Positions 37,600 through 46,891 are shown, counted from the stretch's first letter. The stretch: DNA of 64,000 bases from Collimonas sp. OK412 (GCF_900112135.1 NZ_FOLC01000001.1:186001-250000); one strand, 5' to 3'. The notes: generated by a model not told the origin, from the letters alone. Numbers and translations: made by a program.

Positions 37600-37675
37600 G
37601 CTAACCGGTCAGGCCGTGTCGCGGAAGGTTATGTTAACCCGCTAATCTCGCGAAACGCGAAGAAAGGTGAGCAAG
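37600..37675 (+). ncRNA. Candidate sucA RNA motif (cis-regulatory leader)
   Basis: A conserved RNA structure called the sucA motif is known upstream of sucA in Burkholderiales and overlaps the Shine-Dalgarno. Here two small hairpins, GGTTA-TGT-TAACC (37627-37639) and TCGCG-AAA-CGCGA (37648-37660), lie directly before the ribosome-binding sequence AAAGGTGA (37663-37670) of sucA. Placement and compact structure fit; the 5' boundary is approximate, and I could not score a covariance model. Confidence 0.55.
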
Positions 37676-40531
37676 ATGATGCAACAATACCGCTCTAATT
37701 CTTATCTCTTCGGAGGTAATGCACCGTACATTGAAGAGCTGTACGAGTCATACCTCGACAATCCCGGTTCAGTTGCCGACAACTGGCGTGCTTATTTCGA
37801 CGCCATGCAGCACGTGCCAGCCGTCGACGGCACCGACAAACCTGACGTAGGCCACGCTTCCGTCATCGCCTCGTTTGCCGAGCGCGCCAAACACGGTCCT
37901 ATCCGCACCATCTCCGCTTCAGCCGACGCTGAAATGGGCCGCAAGCGTGTTGCTGCAACCCAATTGATCGCCGCCTACCGCTACCTCGGTTCACGCTGGG
38001 CCAACCTGGATCCGCTGCAACGCCAGGAACGCTCCGTGCTGCCTGAACTGGAGCCAAGTTTCTACGGTTTCACCGATGCTGACATGGACATCGTGTTCAA
38101 CATCAGCAACACCTACTTCGGCACTGAAACCGCTACGCTGCGCGACCTGCTCAATTCGCTGCGCGACACGTACTGCCGTTCGATCGGTACCGAATACATG
38201 TACATCAGCGATCCGACTGAAAAGCGCTGGATGCAAGAGCGCCTGGAGTCGACCCGTTCGGCGCCGGTATTCACCGCCGAGAAGAAAAAGCACATCCTCG
38301 ATCGCCTGACCGCGGCCGAAGGCCTGGAGCGCTACCTGCACACCCGTTATGTCGGCCAGAAGCGTTTCTCGCTGGAGGGCGGCGAAAGCTTCATCGTGTC
38401 GCTGGATGAAACCATCCAGCGCGCCGGCGAAAAGGGTATCCAGGAAATCGTGATCGGCATGGCCCACCGCGGCCGCCTGAACGTGCTGGTCAACACCCTG
38501 GGCAAGATGCCGCAGGAACTGTTCGCCGAATTCGAAGGCAAGCACGCCGACGACCTGCCGGCCGGCGACGTCAAGTATCACCAAGGTTTCTCGTCCGACA
38601 TCACCAGCCCAGGCGGCCCGGTGCATCTGTCGCTGGCGTTCAACCCGTCGCATCTGGAAATCGTCAACCCGGTGGTTGAAGGTTCGGTCAAGGCCCGCAT
38701 GGAACGCCGCGGCGATGCCGACGGTTCGCAAGTGCTGCCGATCCTGGTGCACGGCGACGCCGCATTTGCCGGCCAGGGCGTCGTGATGGAAACCCTGAAC
38801 CTGGCGCAGACACGCGGCTACGGCACGGGCGGCACGGTGCATATCGTGATCAACAACCAGATCGGCTTCACGACTTCCGATCCGCGCGATTCGCGTTCTA
38901 CGCTGTACTGCTCGGACGTGGTCAAGATGATCGAAGCGCCGGTGCTGCACGTCAACGGCGACGATCCTGAAGCGGTGGTGTACGCGACCCAGATCGCGCT
39001 CGACTACCGTATCGAGTTCAAGAAAGATATCGTGGTCGATATCATCTGCTTCCGCAAACTGGGCCACAACGAGCAAGATACGCCGGCGCTGACCCAGCCG
39101 CTGATGTACAAGAAGATCGGCCAGCATCCAGGCACCCGCAAGCTGTATGCGGACAAGCTGGTGGCGCAAGGCACGATTGGCGCCGACGACGGCGACGCCA
39201 TGGTCAAGGCATTCCGCGATGCAATGGACGCCGGCAAGCACACCATCGATCCGGTCATCACCAACTTCAAGAGCAAATACGCGGTCGACTGGCTGCCGTT
39301 CCTGAACCGCAAGTGGACCGACGCCGCCGACACTTCGGTGCCGGTGACCGAACTGAAGCGCCTGGCTGCGCGCATCACTACCGTGCCGGAAAACTTCAAG
39401 GTCCACGCGCTGGTCGAAAAAGTACTGAACGACCGCGCCGCCATGGGCCGCGGCGAACTCAACCTCGACTGGGGCATGGGCGAGCACCTGGCCTACGCAT
39501 CGCTGGTGTCGTCGGGTTATGCGATCCGCCTGACCGGCCAGGACGCCGGCCGCGGCACGTTTGTCCACCGCCACGCCGTGCTGCATGACCAGAACCGCGA
39601 ACGCTGGGATGCCGGCAGCTATATTCCGCTGCAAAACATCTCCGACCAGCAGGCGCCGTTCAAGGTGATCGACTCGGTCCTGTCGGAAGAAGCGGTGCTC
39701 GGTTTCGAATACGGTTATTCCACCGCGGAGCCAAACACGCTGACGATCTGGGAAGCGCAGTTCGGCGACTTCGCCAACGGCGCGCAAGTCGTGATCGACC
39801 AGTTCATCAGCTCCGGCGAAGTGAAGTGGGGCCGTGCTTCGGGCCTGGTCATGATGCTGCCGCACGGTTACGAAGGCCAGGGTCCGGAACACTCGTCGGC
39901 ACGCCTGGAACGTTACCTGCAGCTGTGCGCTGACAACAACATGCAAGTGGTGCAGCCGACTACCGCCGCGCAGATTTTCCACCTGCTGCGCCGCCAGATG
40001 ATCCGCCTGTTCCGCAAGCCGCTGGTGATCATGACGCCGAAGTCGCTGTTGCGTAACAAGGATGCCGGTTCGCCGTTGTCCGACTTCACCAAGGGCAGTT
40101 TCCAGACCGTGATCGGCGAAGTCGACGACAAGATCGATCCTAAAAAGGTCAAGCGCGTCATCGCCTGTTCCGGCAAGGTGTATTACGACCTGGTCAACGC
40201 ACGCAAGGAACGCGGCCAGACCGACGTCGCAATCATCCGCCTGGAACAGCTGTATCCATTCCCGCACAAGGCGTTTGCCGCCGAGTTGAAGCAGTTCCCG
40301 AACTTCAACGAGCTGGTATGGACCCAGGACGAGCCGCAGAACCAAGGCGCATGGCTGCAGATCCAACACAATATTTTTGAAAACCTGGACGAAGGCCAGA
40401 AACTTGCCTATGCAGGCCGTCCAGCCAGCGCATCGCCAGCGGTCGGTTACTACGACAAGCACTATGCGCAGCAAAAAGCGTTGCTGGACACAGCATTTTC
40501 CAAGCTCAAAGGCTTTGTTCTTACAAAATAA
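37676..40531 (+). CDS. sucA: 2-oxoglutarate dehydrogenase E1 component
   Basis: 951 residues, full length for the thiamine-diphosphate E1 that decarboxylates 2-oxoglutarate and loads the succinyl group onto E2 lipoyl. The N-terminal YLFGGNAPYIEELYESYLDN is the E2/E3-binding helix region. IGMAHRGRLNVLVNTLGK and GDVKYHQGFSSD, then HGDAAFAGQGVVMETLN and INNQIGFTTSDPRDSRST, are ThDP-site blocks. The C-terminal half carries GFEYGYSTAEPNTLTIWEAQ and LPHGYEGQGPEHSSARLERY. Two adjacent ATGs (37676, 37679) follow AAAGGTGA; the first is used here. Confidence 0.98.
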   Translation: MMQQYRSNSYLFGGNAPYIEELYESYLDNPGSVADNWRAYFDAMQHVPAVDGTDKPDVGHASVIASFAERAKHGPIRTISASADAEMGRKRVAATQLIAAYRYLGSRWANLDPLQRQERSVLPELEPSFYGFTDADMDIVFNISNTYFGTETATLRDLLNSLRDTYCRSIGTEYMYISDPTEKRWMQERLESTRSAPVFTAEKKKHILDRLTAAEGLERYLHTRYVGQKRFSLEGGESFIVSLDETIQRAGEKGIQEIVIGMAHRGRLNVLVNTLGKMPQELFAEFEGKHADDLPAGDVKYHQGFSSDITSPGGPVHLSLAFNPSHLEIVNPVVEGSVKARMERRGDADGSQVLPILVHGDAAFAGQGVVMETLNLAQTRGYGTGGTVHIVINNQIGFTTSDPRDSRSTLYCSDVVKMIEAPVLHVNGDDPEAVVYATQIALDYRIEFKKDIVVDIICFRKLGHNEQDTPALTQPLMYKKIGQHPGTRKLYADKLVAQGTIGADDGDAMVKAFRDAMDAGKHTIDPVITNFKSKYAVDWLPFLNRKWTDAADTSVPVTELKRLAARITTVPENFKVHALVEKVLNDRAAMGRGELNLDWGMGEHLAYASLVSSGYAIRLTGQDAGRGTFVHRHAVLHDQNRERWDAGSYIPLQNISDQQAPFKVIDSVLSEEAVLGFEYGYSTAEPNTLTIWEAQFGDFANGAQVVIDQFISSGEVKWGRASGLVMMLPHGYEGQGPEHSSARLERYLQLCADNNMQVVQPTTAAQIFHLLRRQMIRLFRKPLVIMTPKSLLRNKDAGSPLSDFTKGSFQTVIGEVDDKIDPKKVKRVIACSGKVYYDLVNARKERGQTDVAIIRLEQLYPFPHKAFAAELKQFPNFNELVWTQDEPQNQGAWLQIQHNIFENLDEGQKLAYAGRPASASPAVGYYDKHYAQQKALLDTAFSKLKGFVLTK

Positions 40532-40540
40532 TCGATGACT

Positions 40541-40564
40541 GGGCACGCCATGCATGGCGTGCCC
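40541..40564 (+). promoter_or_regulatory. 24-bp perfect palindrome in the sucA-sucB spacer
   Basis: GGGCACGCCA, central TGCA, TGGCGTGCCC. As RNA it is a 10-bp hairpin with a four-base loop, 28 bases before the sucB ATG and without a T-run. Confidence 0.65.
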
Positions 40565-40592
40565 GACGCACACCCCAATATCGGAGAATTAA

Positions 40593-41852
40593 ATGGCTCT
40601 TCTAGAAGTAAAAGTTCCGCAGCTGTCGGAATCGGTCGCTGAAGCGACTTTGTTGACATGGCATAAAAAAATCGGCGACGCTGTCAAGCGCGACGAAAAC
40701 CTGATCGATATCGAGACCGACAAGGTTGTACTGGAACTGCCGGCTCCAGCCGACGGCGTGATCGTCCAGCTGATCAAGGGCGACGGCAGCACCGTGGTTG
40801 CGGATGAAATCATCGCCGTGATCGACACCGACGCTTCGGCCAAGGTCAGCCCGATGGAAGTGGCAGCCGTGCCTGTGCCGCAAAGCGGCAACGCGCCGAC
40901 GCCAGTCGCAGCGCCTGAACTGCAATCGAAATCGGCAGCCGGCATCGCCATGCCTGCGGCAGCCAAGCTGCTGGCTGAAAACAACCTGTCGGCGGCGCAA
41001 GTCGACGGCAGCGGCAAGGACGGCCGTGTCACCAAGGGCGACGCCCTGGGCGCCATCGCCAACAAGCCGGCAGCACCAGCACCGCTGGCAGCCGCTCCAG
41101 CCAAGCCGGCCCTGCAGCAAGTCGCCGCGCCAACCAAGGCCAACCTGGACGATCGTCCAGAAGAGCGCGTGCCGATGAGCCGCCTGCGCGCACGTATCGC
41201 CGAGCGCCTGGTGCAATCGCAATCGACCAACGCCATCCTGACGACATTCAATGAAGTCAACATGCAGCCGGTCATGGACCTGCGCACCAAGTACAAGGAC
41301 AAGTTCGAAAAGGAACACGGCGTCAAGCTGGGTTTCATGTCGTTCTTCGTCAAGGCTGCGGTTGCGGCGCTGAAGAAATACCCGATCGTCAATGCATCGG
41401 TGGACGGCAACGACATCGTCTACCACGGCTATTTCGATATCGGCATCGCAGTCGGTTCGCCGCGCGGCCTGGTGGTGCCGGTGTTGCGTGACGCCGACCA
41501 GATGTCGATCGCCGACATCGAAAAGAAAATCGGCGAATTCGGCGCCAAGGCCAAGGACGGCAAGCTGACGCTGGACGACCTGACCGGCGGCACTTTCTCG
41601 ATCTCGAACGGCGGCACTTTCGGTTCGATGCTGTCGACGCCGATCATCAACCCGCCGCAATCGGCAATCCTGGGCGTGCATGCGACCAAGGACCGCGCGG
41701 TGGTTGAAAACGGCCAGATCGTGATCCGTCCGATGAACTACCTGGCAATGTCTTATGATCACCGTATCATCGATGGTCGTGAAGCTGTGCTGGCCCTGGT
41801 CGCGATGAAGGAAGCGCTGGAAGATCCAGCCCGCCTGTTGCTGGACCTGTAA
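40593..41852 (+). CDS. sucB: Dihydrolipoyl succinyltransferase (2-oxoglutarate dehydrogenase E2)
   Basis: 419 residues. The lipoyl domain occupies about 1-77, with the lipoylated Lys in [17 protein letters not shown]. An Ala/Pro linker follows, then the E1/E3-binding domain at about 108-145 ([20 protein letters not shown] and [11 protein letters not shown]). The catalytic domain runs from about 185 on, with [20 protein letters not shown] and the His/Asp motif [14 protein letters not shown]. It forms the complex core and transfers succinyl to CoA. CGGAGAA precedes the ATG. Confidence 0.98.
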   Translation: MALLEVKVPQLSESVAEATLLTWHKKIGDAVKRDENLIDIETDKVVLELPAPADGVIVQLIKGDGSTVVADEIIAVIDTDASAKVSPMEVAAVPVPQSGNAPTPVAAPELQSKSAAGIAMPAAAKLLAENNLSAAQVDGSGKDGRVTKGDALGAIANKPAAPAPLAAAPAKPALQQVAAPTKANLDDRPEERVPMSRLRARIAERLVQSQSTNAILTTFNEVNMQPVMDLRTKYKDKFEKEHGVKLGFMSFFVKAAVAALKKYPIVNASVDGNDIVYHGYFDIGIAVGSPRGLVVPVLRDADQMSIADIEKKIGEFGAKAKDGKLTLDDLTGGTFSISNGGTFGSMLSTPIINPPQSAILGVHATKDRAVVENGQIVIRPMNYLAMSYDHRIIDGREAVLALVAMKEALEDPARLLLDL

Positions 41853-41859
41853 GCGTCAA

Positions 41860-41918
41860 GTCTCGCCAGGCGAGAGCGCCCTGACTCTTGTTTCCCGAGG
41901 GGAAAATGGAGCAGGGCG
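41860..41918 (+). promoter_or_regulatory. Two hairpins in the sucB-lpdA spacer
   Basis: TCTCGCC-A-GGCGAGA at 41860-41874, then GCGCCCTG (41875-41882) paired with CAGGGCGC (41911-41918), enclosing TTTCCC-GAG-GGGAAA (41890-41904). No T-run follows. The spacer to lpdA is 195 bases. Confidence 0.6.
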
Positions 41919-42047
41919 CATCGTTTAGGCGGCTTAGTAAATGATGAGCGCCTTGCCACTGTGATTTTTACCCGAGCCGCAAACCGGCTGCCTGAGTTGA
42001 CGGCATATGGGGCATGAGTTGGCAAGGCAATAATTCGAAGGATGGAA

Positions 42048-43475
42048 ATGAGCAAACAATTTGATGTCGTTGTGATCGGTGGCGGTCCCGGCGGCTATAT
42101 CGCAGCAATCCGCGCCGCGCAGCTGGGCTTCAATACTGCCTGTATCGATGAATGGAAAAACGCCAAGAACGGCCCTGCGCCGGGCGGCACCTGCACCAAC
42201 GTAGGCTGCATTCCATCCAAGGCATTGCTGCAATCGTCCGAACACTACGAACACGCCGGCCATGCGTTCGCCGACCATGGTATTGAAGTCAAGGGCCTGG
42301 GACTGAACCTGGGGCAGATGCTGGCGCGCAAGGATAGCGTCGTCAAGCAGAACAACGAAGGCATCTTGTACCTGTTCAAGAAGAACAAGGTCACCTTTTT
42401 CCATGGCCGCGGCTCTTTCGTCAAGGGCGATGCCAGCGCTTACGAAATCAAGGTCGCCGGCGCTGCCGAAGAAACCATTACCGCCAAGCACATCATCCTG
42501 GCTACCGGCTCCAATCCGCGCGCCTTGCCAGGCACGCCGTTTGACGAAAAACTGATCCTGTCCAATACCGGTGCACTGGCAATTGACGCGGTTCCGGCTA
42601 AACTGGGTGTTATCGGCGCCGGTGTGATCGGCCTCGAAATGGGTAGCGTCTGGCGTCGTCTCGGCTCGGATGTCAGCGTGCTGGAAGCATTGCCGACTTT
42701 CCTCGGCGCGGTCGACGAGCAGATCGCCAAGGAAGCCGGCAAGCTGTTCACCAAGCAAGGCTTGAAGGTCAGCCTGGGCGTCAAGATCGGCGCCATCACG
42801 GCCGGCAAGAATGATGTCACAGTGGAATATGTCGACGCCACCGGCGCAGCGCAAAAAGCGGTGTACGACAAGCTGATCGTATCGATCGGCCGTATCCCTA
42901 ACACCATCGGCCTGAACGCCGAAGGCGTTGGCCTGCAGCTAGACGAACGCGGTTTCATCGCCGTCGACGGCGATTGCAAGACCAACCTGCCGAACGTCTG
43001 GGCGGTGGGCGATGTGGTGCGCGGCCCGATGCTGGCGCACAAGGCCGAGGAAGAAGGCGTGGCGGTTGCCGAGCGTATTGCCGGACAGCACGGTCATGTG
43101 AACTTCAATACAATTCCTTGGGTGATCTACACTTCGCCGGAAATTGCATGGGTCGGCAAGACAGAACAACAACTGAAGGCAGATGGAGTAGCATACAAGG
43201 CGGGTACTTTCCCGTTCCTGGCCAATGGCCGGGCACGCGCCTTGGGTGATACCTCGGGCATGGTCAAGTTCCTGGCGGACGCCAAGACTGACGAAATCCT
43301 GGGCGTCCACATTGTTGGTCCAATGGCATCGGAATTGATTTCAGAAGCCGTGGTGGCGATGGAATTCCGCGCATCTGCGGAAGACATCGCCCGTATCTGC
43401 CACGCGCACCCGTCCTTGTCGGAAGCGACCAAGGAAGCGGCGCTGGCGGTCGACAAACGGTCCCTGAATTTCTAA
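42048..43475 (+). CDS. lpdA: Dihydrolipoyl dehydrogenase (E3)
   Basis: 475 residues. [20 protein letters not shown] binds FAD, and [16 protein letters not shown] carries the redox-active disulfide. [20 protein letters not shown] binds NAD, and [17 protein letters not shown] gives the catalytic His-Glu pair of the dimer interface. It reoxidises the lipoyl groups of E2. An ATG six bases upstream is in frame, but AAGGA is correctly spaced only for 42048. It is the last enzyme gene of the operon; a lipoprotein gene follows after 11 bases. Confidence 0.97.
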   Translation: MSKQFDVVVIGGGPGGYIAAIRAAQLGFNTACIDEWKNAKNGPAPGGTCTNVGCIPSKALLQSSEHYEHAGHAFADHGIEVKGLGLNLGQMLARKDSVVKQNNEGILYLFKKNKVTFFHGRGSFVKGDASAYEIKVAGAAEETITAKHIILATGSNPRALPGTPFDEKLILSNTGALAIDAVPAKLGVIGAGVIGLEMGSVWRRLGSDVSVLEALPTFLGAVDEQIAKEAGKLFTKQGLKVSLGVKIGAITAGKNDVTVEYVDATGAAQKAVYDKLIVSIGRIPNTIGLNAEGVGLQLDERGFIAVDGDCKTNLPNVWAVGDVVRGPMLAHKAEEEGVAVAERIAGQHGHVNFNTIPWVIYTSPEIAWVGKTEQQLKADGVAYKAGTFPFLANGRARALGDTSGMVKFLADAKTDEILGVHIVGPMASELISEAVVAMEFRASAEDIARICHAHPSLSEATKEAALAVDKRSLNF

Positions 43476-43486
43476 GGGAGAAGTGC

Positions 43487-43903
43487 ATGCGTTATCTGAT
43501 ACTGTCGTTAGGCGTTGCATTGTCCGGCTGCGCGACTACAGCGTCGGATAACGGCCGCGTGCAGATTGAGGCCACATCCGACAGCCAGCAGCTGGCTGGC
43601 GCGCGCTGCGTGGTGAAAACCGACAGCAGCCGCTGGAATGTGGTCACACCTGGCAATGTCCTGATTGTCGAAGCCGACGGCGACCTGCATGTGGTCTGCA
43701 ACAAGCCCGGCTACCGTACTTCTGAAGTGGTGTATCGCGCTCCGCCCGGGCTGAATTCGCCGAGCATCGGCATCGGCGCCACCGGCGGCAGCGGCGGCAT
43801 AGGTGCGGTCGGCCTTGGCTTGGGGGCAAACCTGCCGCTCAGTTTCGGCGGCAAGGAAAAAGCCTACCCTAGCCGGGTACTGGTAGAGATGGGGCGGTCA
43901 TAG
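43487..43903 (+). CDS. Small lipoprotein of unknown function
   Basis: 138 residues. MRYLILSLGVALSGCATTAS is a lipoprotein signal with lipidated Cys15. The mature part has a short beta-rich domain (GARCVVKTDSSRWNVVTPGN, LHVVCNKPGYRTSEVVYRAP) that resembles carboxypeptidase-regulatory or PEGA-like sandwiches. A Gly-rich segment (IGATGGSGGIGAVGLGLGAN) follows, perhaps membrane-interacting. AAGGGAGAAGTGC precedes the ATG. It sits 11 bases after lpdA and is probably co-transcribed, ahead of the operon terminator. Confidence 0.8.
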   Translation: MRYLILSLGVALSGCATTASDNGRVQIEATSDSQQLAGARCVVKTDSSRWNVVTPGNVLIVEADGDLHVVCNKPGYRTSEVVYRAPPGLNSPSIGIGATGGSGGIGAVGLGLGANLPLSFGGKEKAYPSRVLVEMGRS

Positions 43904-43930
43904 TTGCTGGATGTACTGCCTGGTTTGATG

Positions 43931-43962
43931 TGGGTGAGCGAAAGCTCGCCCATTTTTATTTT
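43931..43962 (+). terminator. Terminator of the TCA operon
   Basis: TGGGTGAGC, loop GAAA, GCTCGCCCA (one wobble), then TTTTTATTTTT. A strong intrinsic terminator after the lipoprotein gene. Confidence 0.92.
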
Positions 43963-44050
43963 TAGCGGCTTGAAAAAACATGGTTGGTTTTTTGCCAATC
44001 CGTGAAGCCGGCAAACCGGTTTTGGTTTTTCGTCAAGAATTGAAAACACA

Positions 44051-45148
44051 ATGAACGTCTTAGAGTTTTACGAACAGGCACTGACGCAACGAGGTTTCCA
44101 GGCGGACGATGCGCAACGGCGCGCGGTCGATCGCCTGCAGCAGGCTTACGATGAATGGGTCGAGTACAAGGCGCAGCGTTCCAATTCCTTCAAGCGCCTG
44201 ATCCTGCGGCCGGATGTGCCGCGCGGCGTGTACATGTGGGGCGGGGTGGGGCGCGGCAAGTCGTTCCTGATGGACAGCTTTTATTCGGTGGTGCCGGTGG
44301 TGCGCAAGACGCGCCTGCATTTCCATGAATTCATGCGCGCCGTGCACCGCCAGCTGGACGAGCTCAAGGGCGTCGCCGATCCGCTCGATGAAGTGGCGAA
44401 ACGGGTCGCCAGGAAATACCGGTTGATCTGTTTTGACGAATTCCACGTGTCCGACATCGCCGACGCAATGATTCTCTACAACCTGCTGAAAGCCTTGTTC
44501 GACAACGGCGTGTCATTCGTGATGACCTCGAACTACGAGCCGAGCACGCTGTATCCCGACGGCTTGCACCGCGATCGCATGCTGCCCACCATCAAGCTGT
44601 TGCAAGACAACCTGGACGTGATGAATATCGATGCAGGCATCGATTACCGCAAGCGCGCCCTGGAACAGGTCGAGAGCTACCATGCGCCGCTCAACGCCGA
44701 TACCGACCGCGCCTTGCGCCATGCGTTTGCCGGCGTTGCCGATACTGCCGACGAAGATCCGATAGTCGATATCGAAGCGCGTAAAATCAAGGCCCTGCGT
44801 CGGGCCGGCGGCGTCATCTGGTTCGATTTCAGCACCTTGTGCGGCGGCCCGCGTTCGCAAAACGATTACCTCGAAATTGCCAGCCGCTTCCATACGGTGA
44901 TATTGTCCGGTATTCCGCAGATGTCGGCGGCGATGTCGTCCGAGGCGCGCCGGTTTACCTGGCTGATCGATGTGTTCTATGATCACAAGATCAAGTTGAT
45001 CATGTCGGCCGCGGTAGAGCCGGACCAGCTGTACACGCAAGGCATGCTGGCCAACGAGTTCCACCGCACCGTGTCGCGTATCATGGAGATGCAATCGCGC
45101 GAGTACATGGATAGCGAGCGGCGTTCCGAGGCCGACTCTATTGTATAA
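44051..45148 (+). CDS. zapE: Cell division protein ZapE (AFG1-like ATPase)
   Basis: 365 residues. MWGGVGRGKSFLMDSFYSVV is the Walker A region, LICFDEFHVSDIADAMIL the Walker B region, and VMTSNYEPSTLYPDGLHRDR the sensor region. TRKHFHEFM-type RLHFHEFMRAVHRQL follows the P-loop as in AFG1/ZapE proteins. ZapE is a peripheral ATPase that modulates Z-ring stability in late division, especially under low oxygen. No good ribosome-binding site is seen at the ATG. It stands alone after the TCA operon terminator. Confidence 0.94.
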   Translation: MNVLEFYEQALTQRGFQADDAQRRAVDRLQQAYDEWVEYKAQRSNSFKRLILRPDVPRGVYMWGGVGRGKSFLMDSFYSVVPVVRKTRLHFHEFMRAVHRQLDELKGVADPLDEVAKRVARKYRLICFDEFHVSDIADAMILYNLLKALFDNGVSFVMTSNYEPSTLYPDGLHRDRMLPTIKLLQDNLDVMNIDAGIDYRKRALEQVESYHAPLNADTDRALRHAFAGVADTADEDPIVDIEARKIKALRRAGGVIWFDFSTLCGGPRSQNDYLEIASRFHTVILSGIPQMSAAMSSEARRFTWLIDVFYDHKIKLIMSAAVEPDQLYTQGMLANEFHRTVSRIMEMQSREYMDSERRSEADSIV

Positions 45149-45158
45149 GTCGTGTAAG

Positions 45159-45206
45159 TAAGGCTGTAAATAAGGCTGTAAATAAGGCTGTAAATACGGC
45201 TGTAAA
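45159..45206. repeat. 12-bp tandem repeat, four copies
   Basis: TAAGGCTGTAAA at 45159-45170, 45171-45182 and 45183-45194, with a fourth copy (one change) at 45195-45206. It lies just after the zapE stop and before the next start. Read on the minus strand it would give repeats of LQPY. Confidence 0.92.
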
Positions 45207-45237
45207 GAAAATAACGTATAGAAATGGATAGGTTTAC

Positions 45238-46065
45238 GTGGAATTTGCCTCTTTGATCCTGGCCCCTTTGTCATCGCCGCTGACGCCCGCGCGTCGCCGG
45301 CGCCCGCTCTTGCCGGGCATGGCTGCGCTGCTGCTGGCGCTGTGCGCCGGCCCTGCTGCCCTGGCCGCCGACATCGAACTCAAGCCGGTAGACCAGCCGG
45401 CCGCCGAGCTGAGTGCGCGCTACCCGCTGGAAACGCTGACTTCGGTGGAGACCGCGAACCGGGCGCTGGCCGATGTCGCCGACGCCAAGGCTGAAGTCGA
45501 GGCGCGCGACCTGGAACAGCGCCGGGCCTGCTATCAGAAATTCTTCGTCAACCACTGCCTCGACATCGCCAAGGAACAGCGGCGCCTGGCGATGAAGACC
45601 ATCCGTCCGATCGACATTACCGCCAACGCTTTCTTGCGCAAGGACCGGGCCGACGAGCGCGACAAGGCGCTGGAAGTGCACGATGCCGGGCAACCGGCCG
45701 AAGCAGCGCAGAAAGCCCAGGATCAGCAGGCGAAAGAGGTGAGCAACGCGGAAAAGGTCAAGCAAGGCGCGGCAAAGGATAAGGAAGTCGCCGCCAATAC
45801 CCGCAAGCACATGGGTGAGGCCGACAAGCGGGTGGCCGAGCATAACGCCAAACTGCAAAAAGCGCGGCAGGATGAGGCCGCGAAGGCATCGGAGCGGGCA
45901 GCGAATGCCGCCGCTTTCGAGAAAAAGGCAAAGGACTCGGCAGCACGCCAGAAGGAAGTTGCCGACAACAAGGCCGCCAAGGCCAAGGACCTGGCCGCGA
46001 AGAAGGCTGCCGCCGCACCAGCGGCGCCGGCAGCAGCAACGCCGCCGCCGGCTTCCGCTCCGTAG
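45238..46065 (+). CDS. Secreted Ala/Lys-rich coiled-coil protein of unknown function
   Basis: 275 residues from a GTG start preceded by GGATAGG. A basic then hydrophobic N-terminus (RRRRPLLPGMAALLLALCAG) ending in ALAAD looks like a signal peptide. Residues about 45-120 contain two Cys (RRACYQKFFVNHCLD) and are conserved-looking. The remainder is a long helical, heptad-like, Ala/Lys/Glu-rich coiled coil ending in an Ala/Pro tail (AAATPPPASAP). It is convergent with a PP2C phosphatase gene. I do not recognise a named family; an envelope structural role is a guess. An internal ATG at 45319 would remove the basic part of the signal. Confidence 0.65.
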   Translation: MEFASLILAPLSSPLTPARRRRPLLPGMAALLLALCAGPAALAADIELKPVDQPAAELSARYPLETLTSVETANRALADVADAKAEVEARDLEQRRACYQKFFVNHCLDIAKEQRRLAMKTIRPIDITANAFLRKDRADERDKALEVHDAGQPAEAAQKAQDQQAKEVSNAEKVKQGAAKDKEVAANTRKHMGEADKRVAEHNAKLQKARQDEAAKASERAANAAAFEKKAKDSAARQKEVADNKAAKAKDLAAKKAAAAPAAPAAATPPPASAP

Positions 46066-46084
46066 CCCGGGCCAGCCGTGCGGC

Positions 46085-46891
46085 TTACACCGCGCGGCGC
46101 ATTTTCTTGACGGTGTAGTTCTGCGCTTCCTTGGGCAGCGCCACCAGCTTGACGATCGCAAAAGTGCAATTGTCGGCAGCGTGGCCTTCGGCGCGCTTGC
46201 GGGTCTTGGTGATCAGCATTTCAGCCGCATCGCGCGGCTTGTTCATGGCGATGGCCGCACCCAGTTCATCTTCCGTAAAGTAATGCCATAGCCCGTCCGA
46301 GCACAGCAGGAAAGCATCGCCAGCCTTGAGGCCGGTGTAGCGGCTGATGCTGACCGTGGGCGTATCGGTGCTCGACCCCAGCGCGTTGAGCAGGATGTTG
46401 GAGAGGTTGTGCGATTTCGCCTCGCTGCGCGACAGCTTGCCTTCGCTCACCAGTTTCTCGACGTAGGAATGATCGATGGTGTGCTCGGCGAAATTGGGGC
46501 CCTCGAAGCGGTACAGGCGTGAATCGCCGACATGGCCCCAGGTAGCCGTGCCGTCCGGCGACAGCACCAGGATCACCATGGTGGTGTGCGGATCCTTGTC
46601 GTTGGAGAAGCCGCTCAGCTTGATGACGGTGTGCGTCTCCAGCGCGATGTTCTGCAGCATGGTTTCGACATTGTCGATCAGCGGCGAGAAACCTTCGAAG
46701 ATCTGCTTGGCGGTGCAGATCACCTGCTCGGCAGCCAGCGCGCCGCCGCTGCGGCCGCCCATGCCGTCGGCGAGTACTGCCATCATGTAACCCGGTGCTT
46801 TTGGGGCAGTGAATAATGCGGTCCGGTCCTGTTGTTCCTGGCGGTCACCGATGTGTTGGCCGGTGCCGGCTTCGATCTTGTATTGGCTCAT
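46085..46891 (-). CDS. PP2C-family protein serine/threonine phosphatase
   Basis: 268 residues from the second ATG (46891); an ATG at 46915 is also in frame. The PPM metal-binding aspartates are in GDRQEQQDRTALF, VLADGMGGRSGGALAAE, WGHVGDSRLYRF, LLCSDGLWHYF and AADNCTFAIVK. These enzymes remove phosphate from Ser/Thr of proteins using two Mg or Mn ions. No partner kinase gene is adjacent. The catalytic set is complete, so it should be active; the substrate is unknown. Confidence 0.92.
   Translation of the reverse strand: MSQYKIEAGTGQHIGDRQEQQDRTALFTAPKAPGYMMAVLADGMGGRSGGALAAEQVICTAKQIFEGFSPLIDNVETMLQNIALETHTVIKLSGFSNDKDPHTTMVILVLSPDGTATWGHVGDSRLYRFEGPNFAEHTIDHSYVEKLVSEGKLSRSEAKSHNLSNILLNALGSSTDTPTVSISRYTGLKAGDAFLLCSDGLWHYFTEDELGAAIAMNKPRDAAEMLITKTRKRAEGHAADNCTFAIVKLVALPKEAQNYTVKKMRRAV

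Larger units (their letters stand above)
37318..37675 (+). other. gltA-sucA spacer with repeat and hairpins
   Basis: About 360 bases without a gene. In order: the gltA terminator; a direct repeat of GGTGGTAGAAAC at 37443-37454 and 37455-37466; a 9-bp hairpin AAAACACGT/ACGTGTTTT at 37486-37508; and the structured sucA leader. Confidence 0.75.

Noticed and set aside
37991-40573. 860-codon minus-strand frame
   Set aside because: Antisense to sucA; His/Arg/Val-rich shadow.
45159-45206. Possible CRISPR-like array
   Set aside because: Units are 12 bases, directly adjacent and without spacers, and no cas genes are near.
44513-45274. Minus-strand frame with LQPY repeats
   Set aside because: The repeats come from the 12-base tandem repeat, and the remainder is antisense to zapE.
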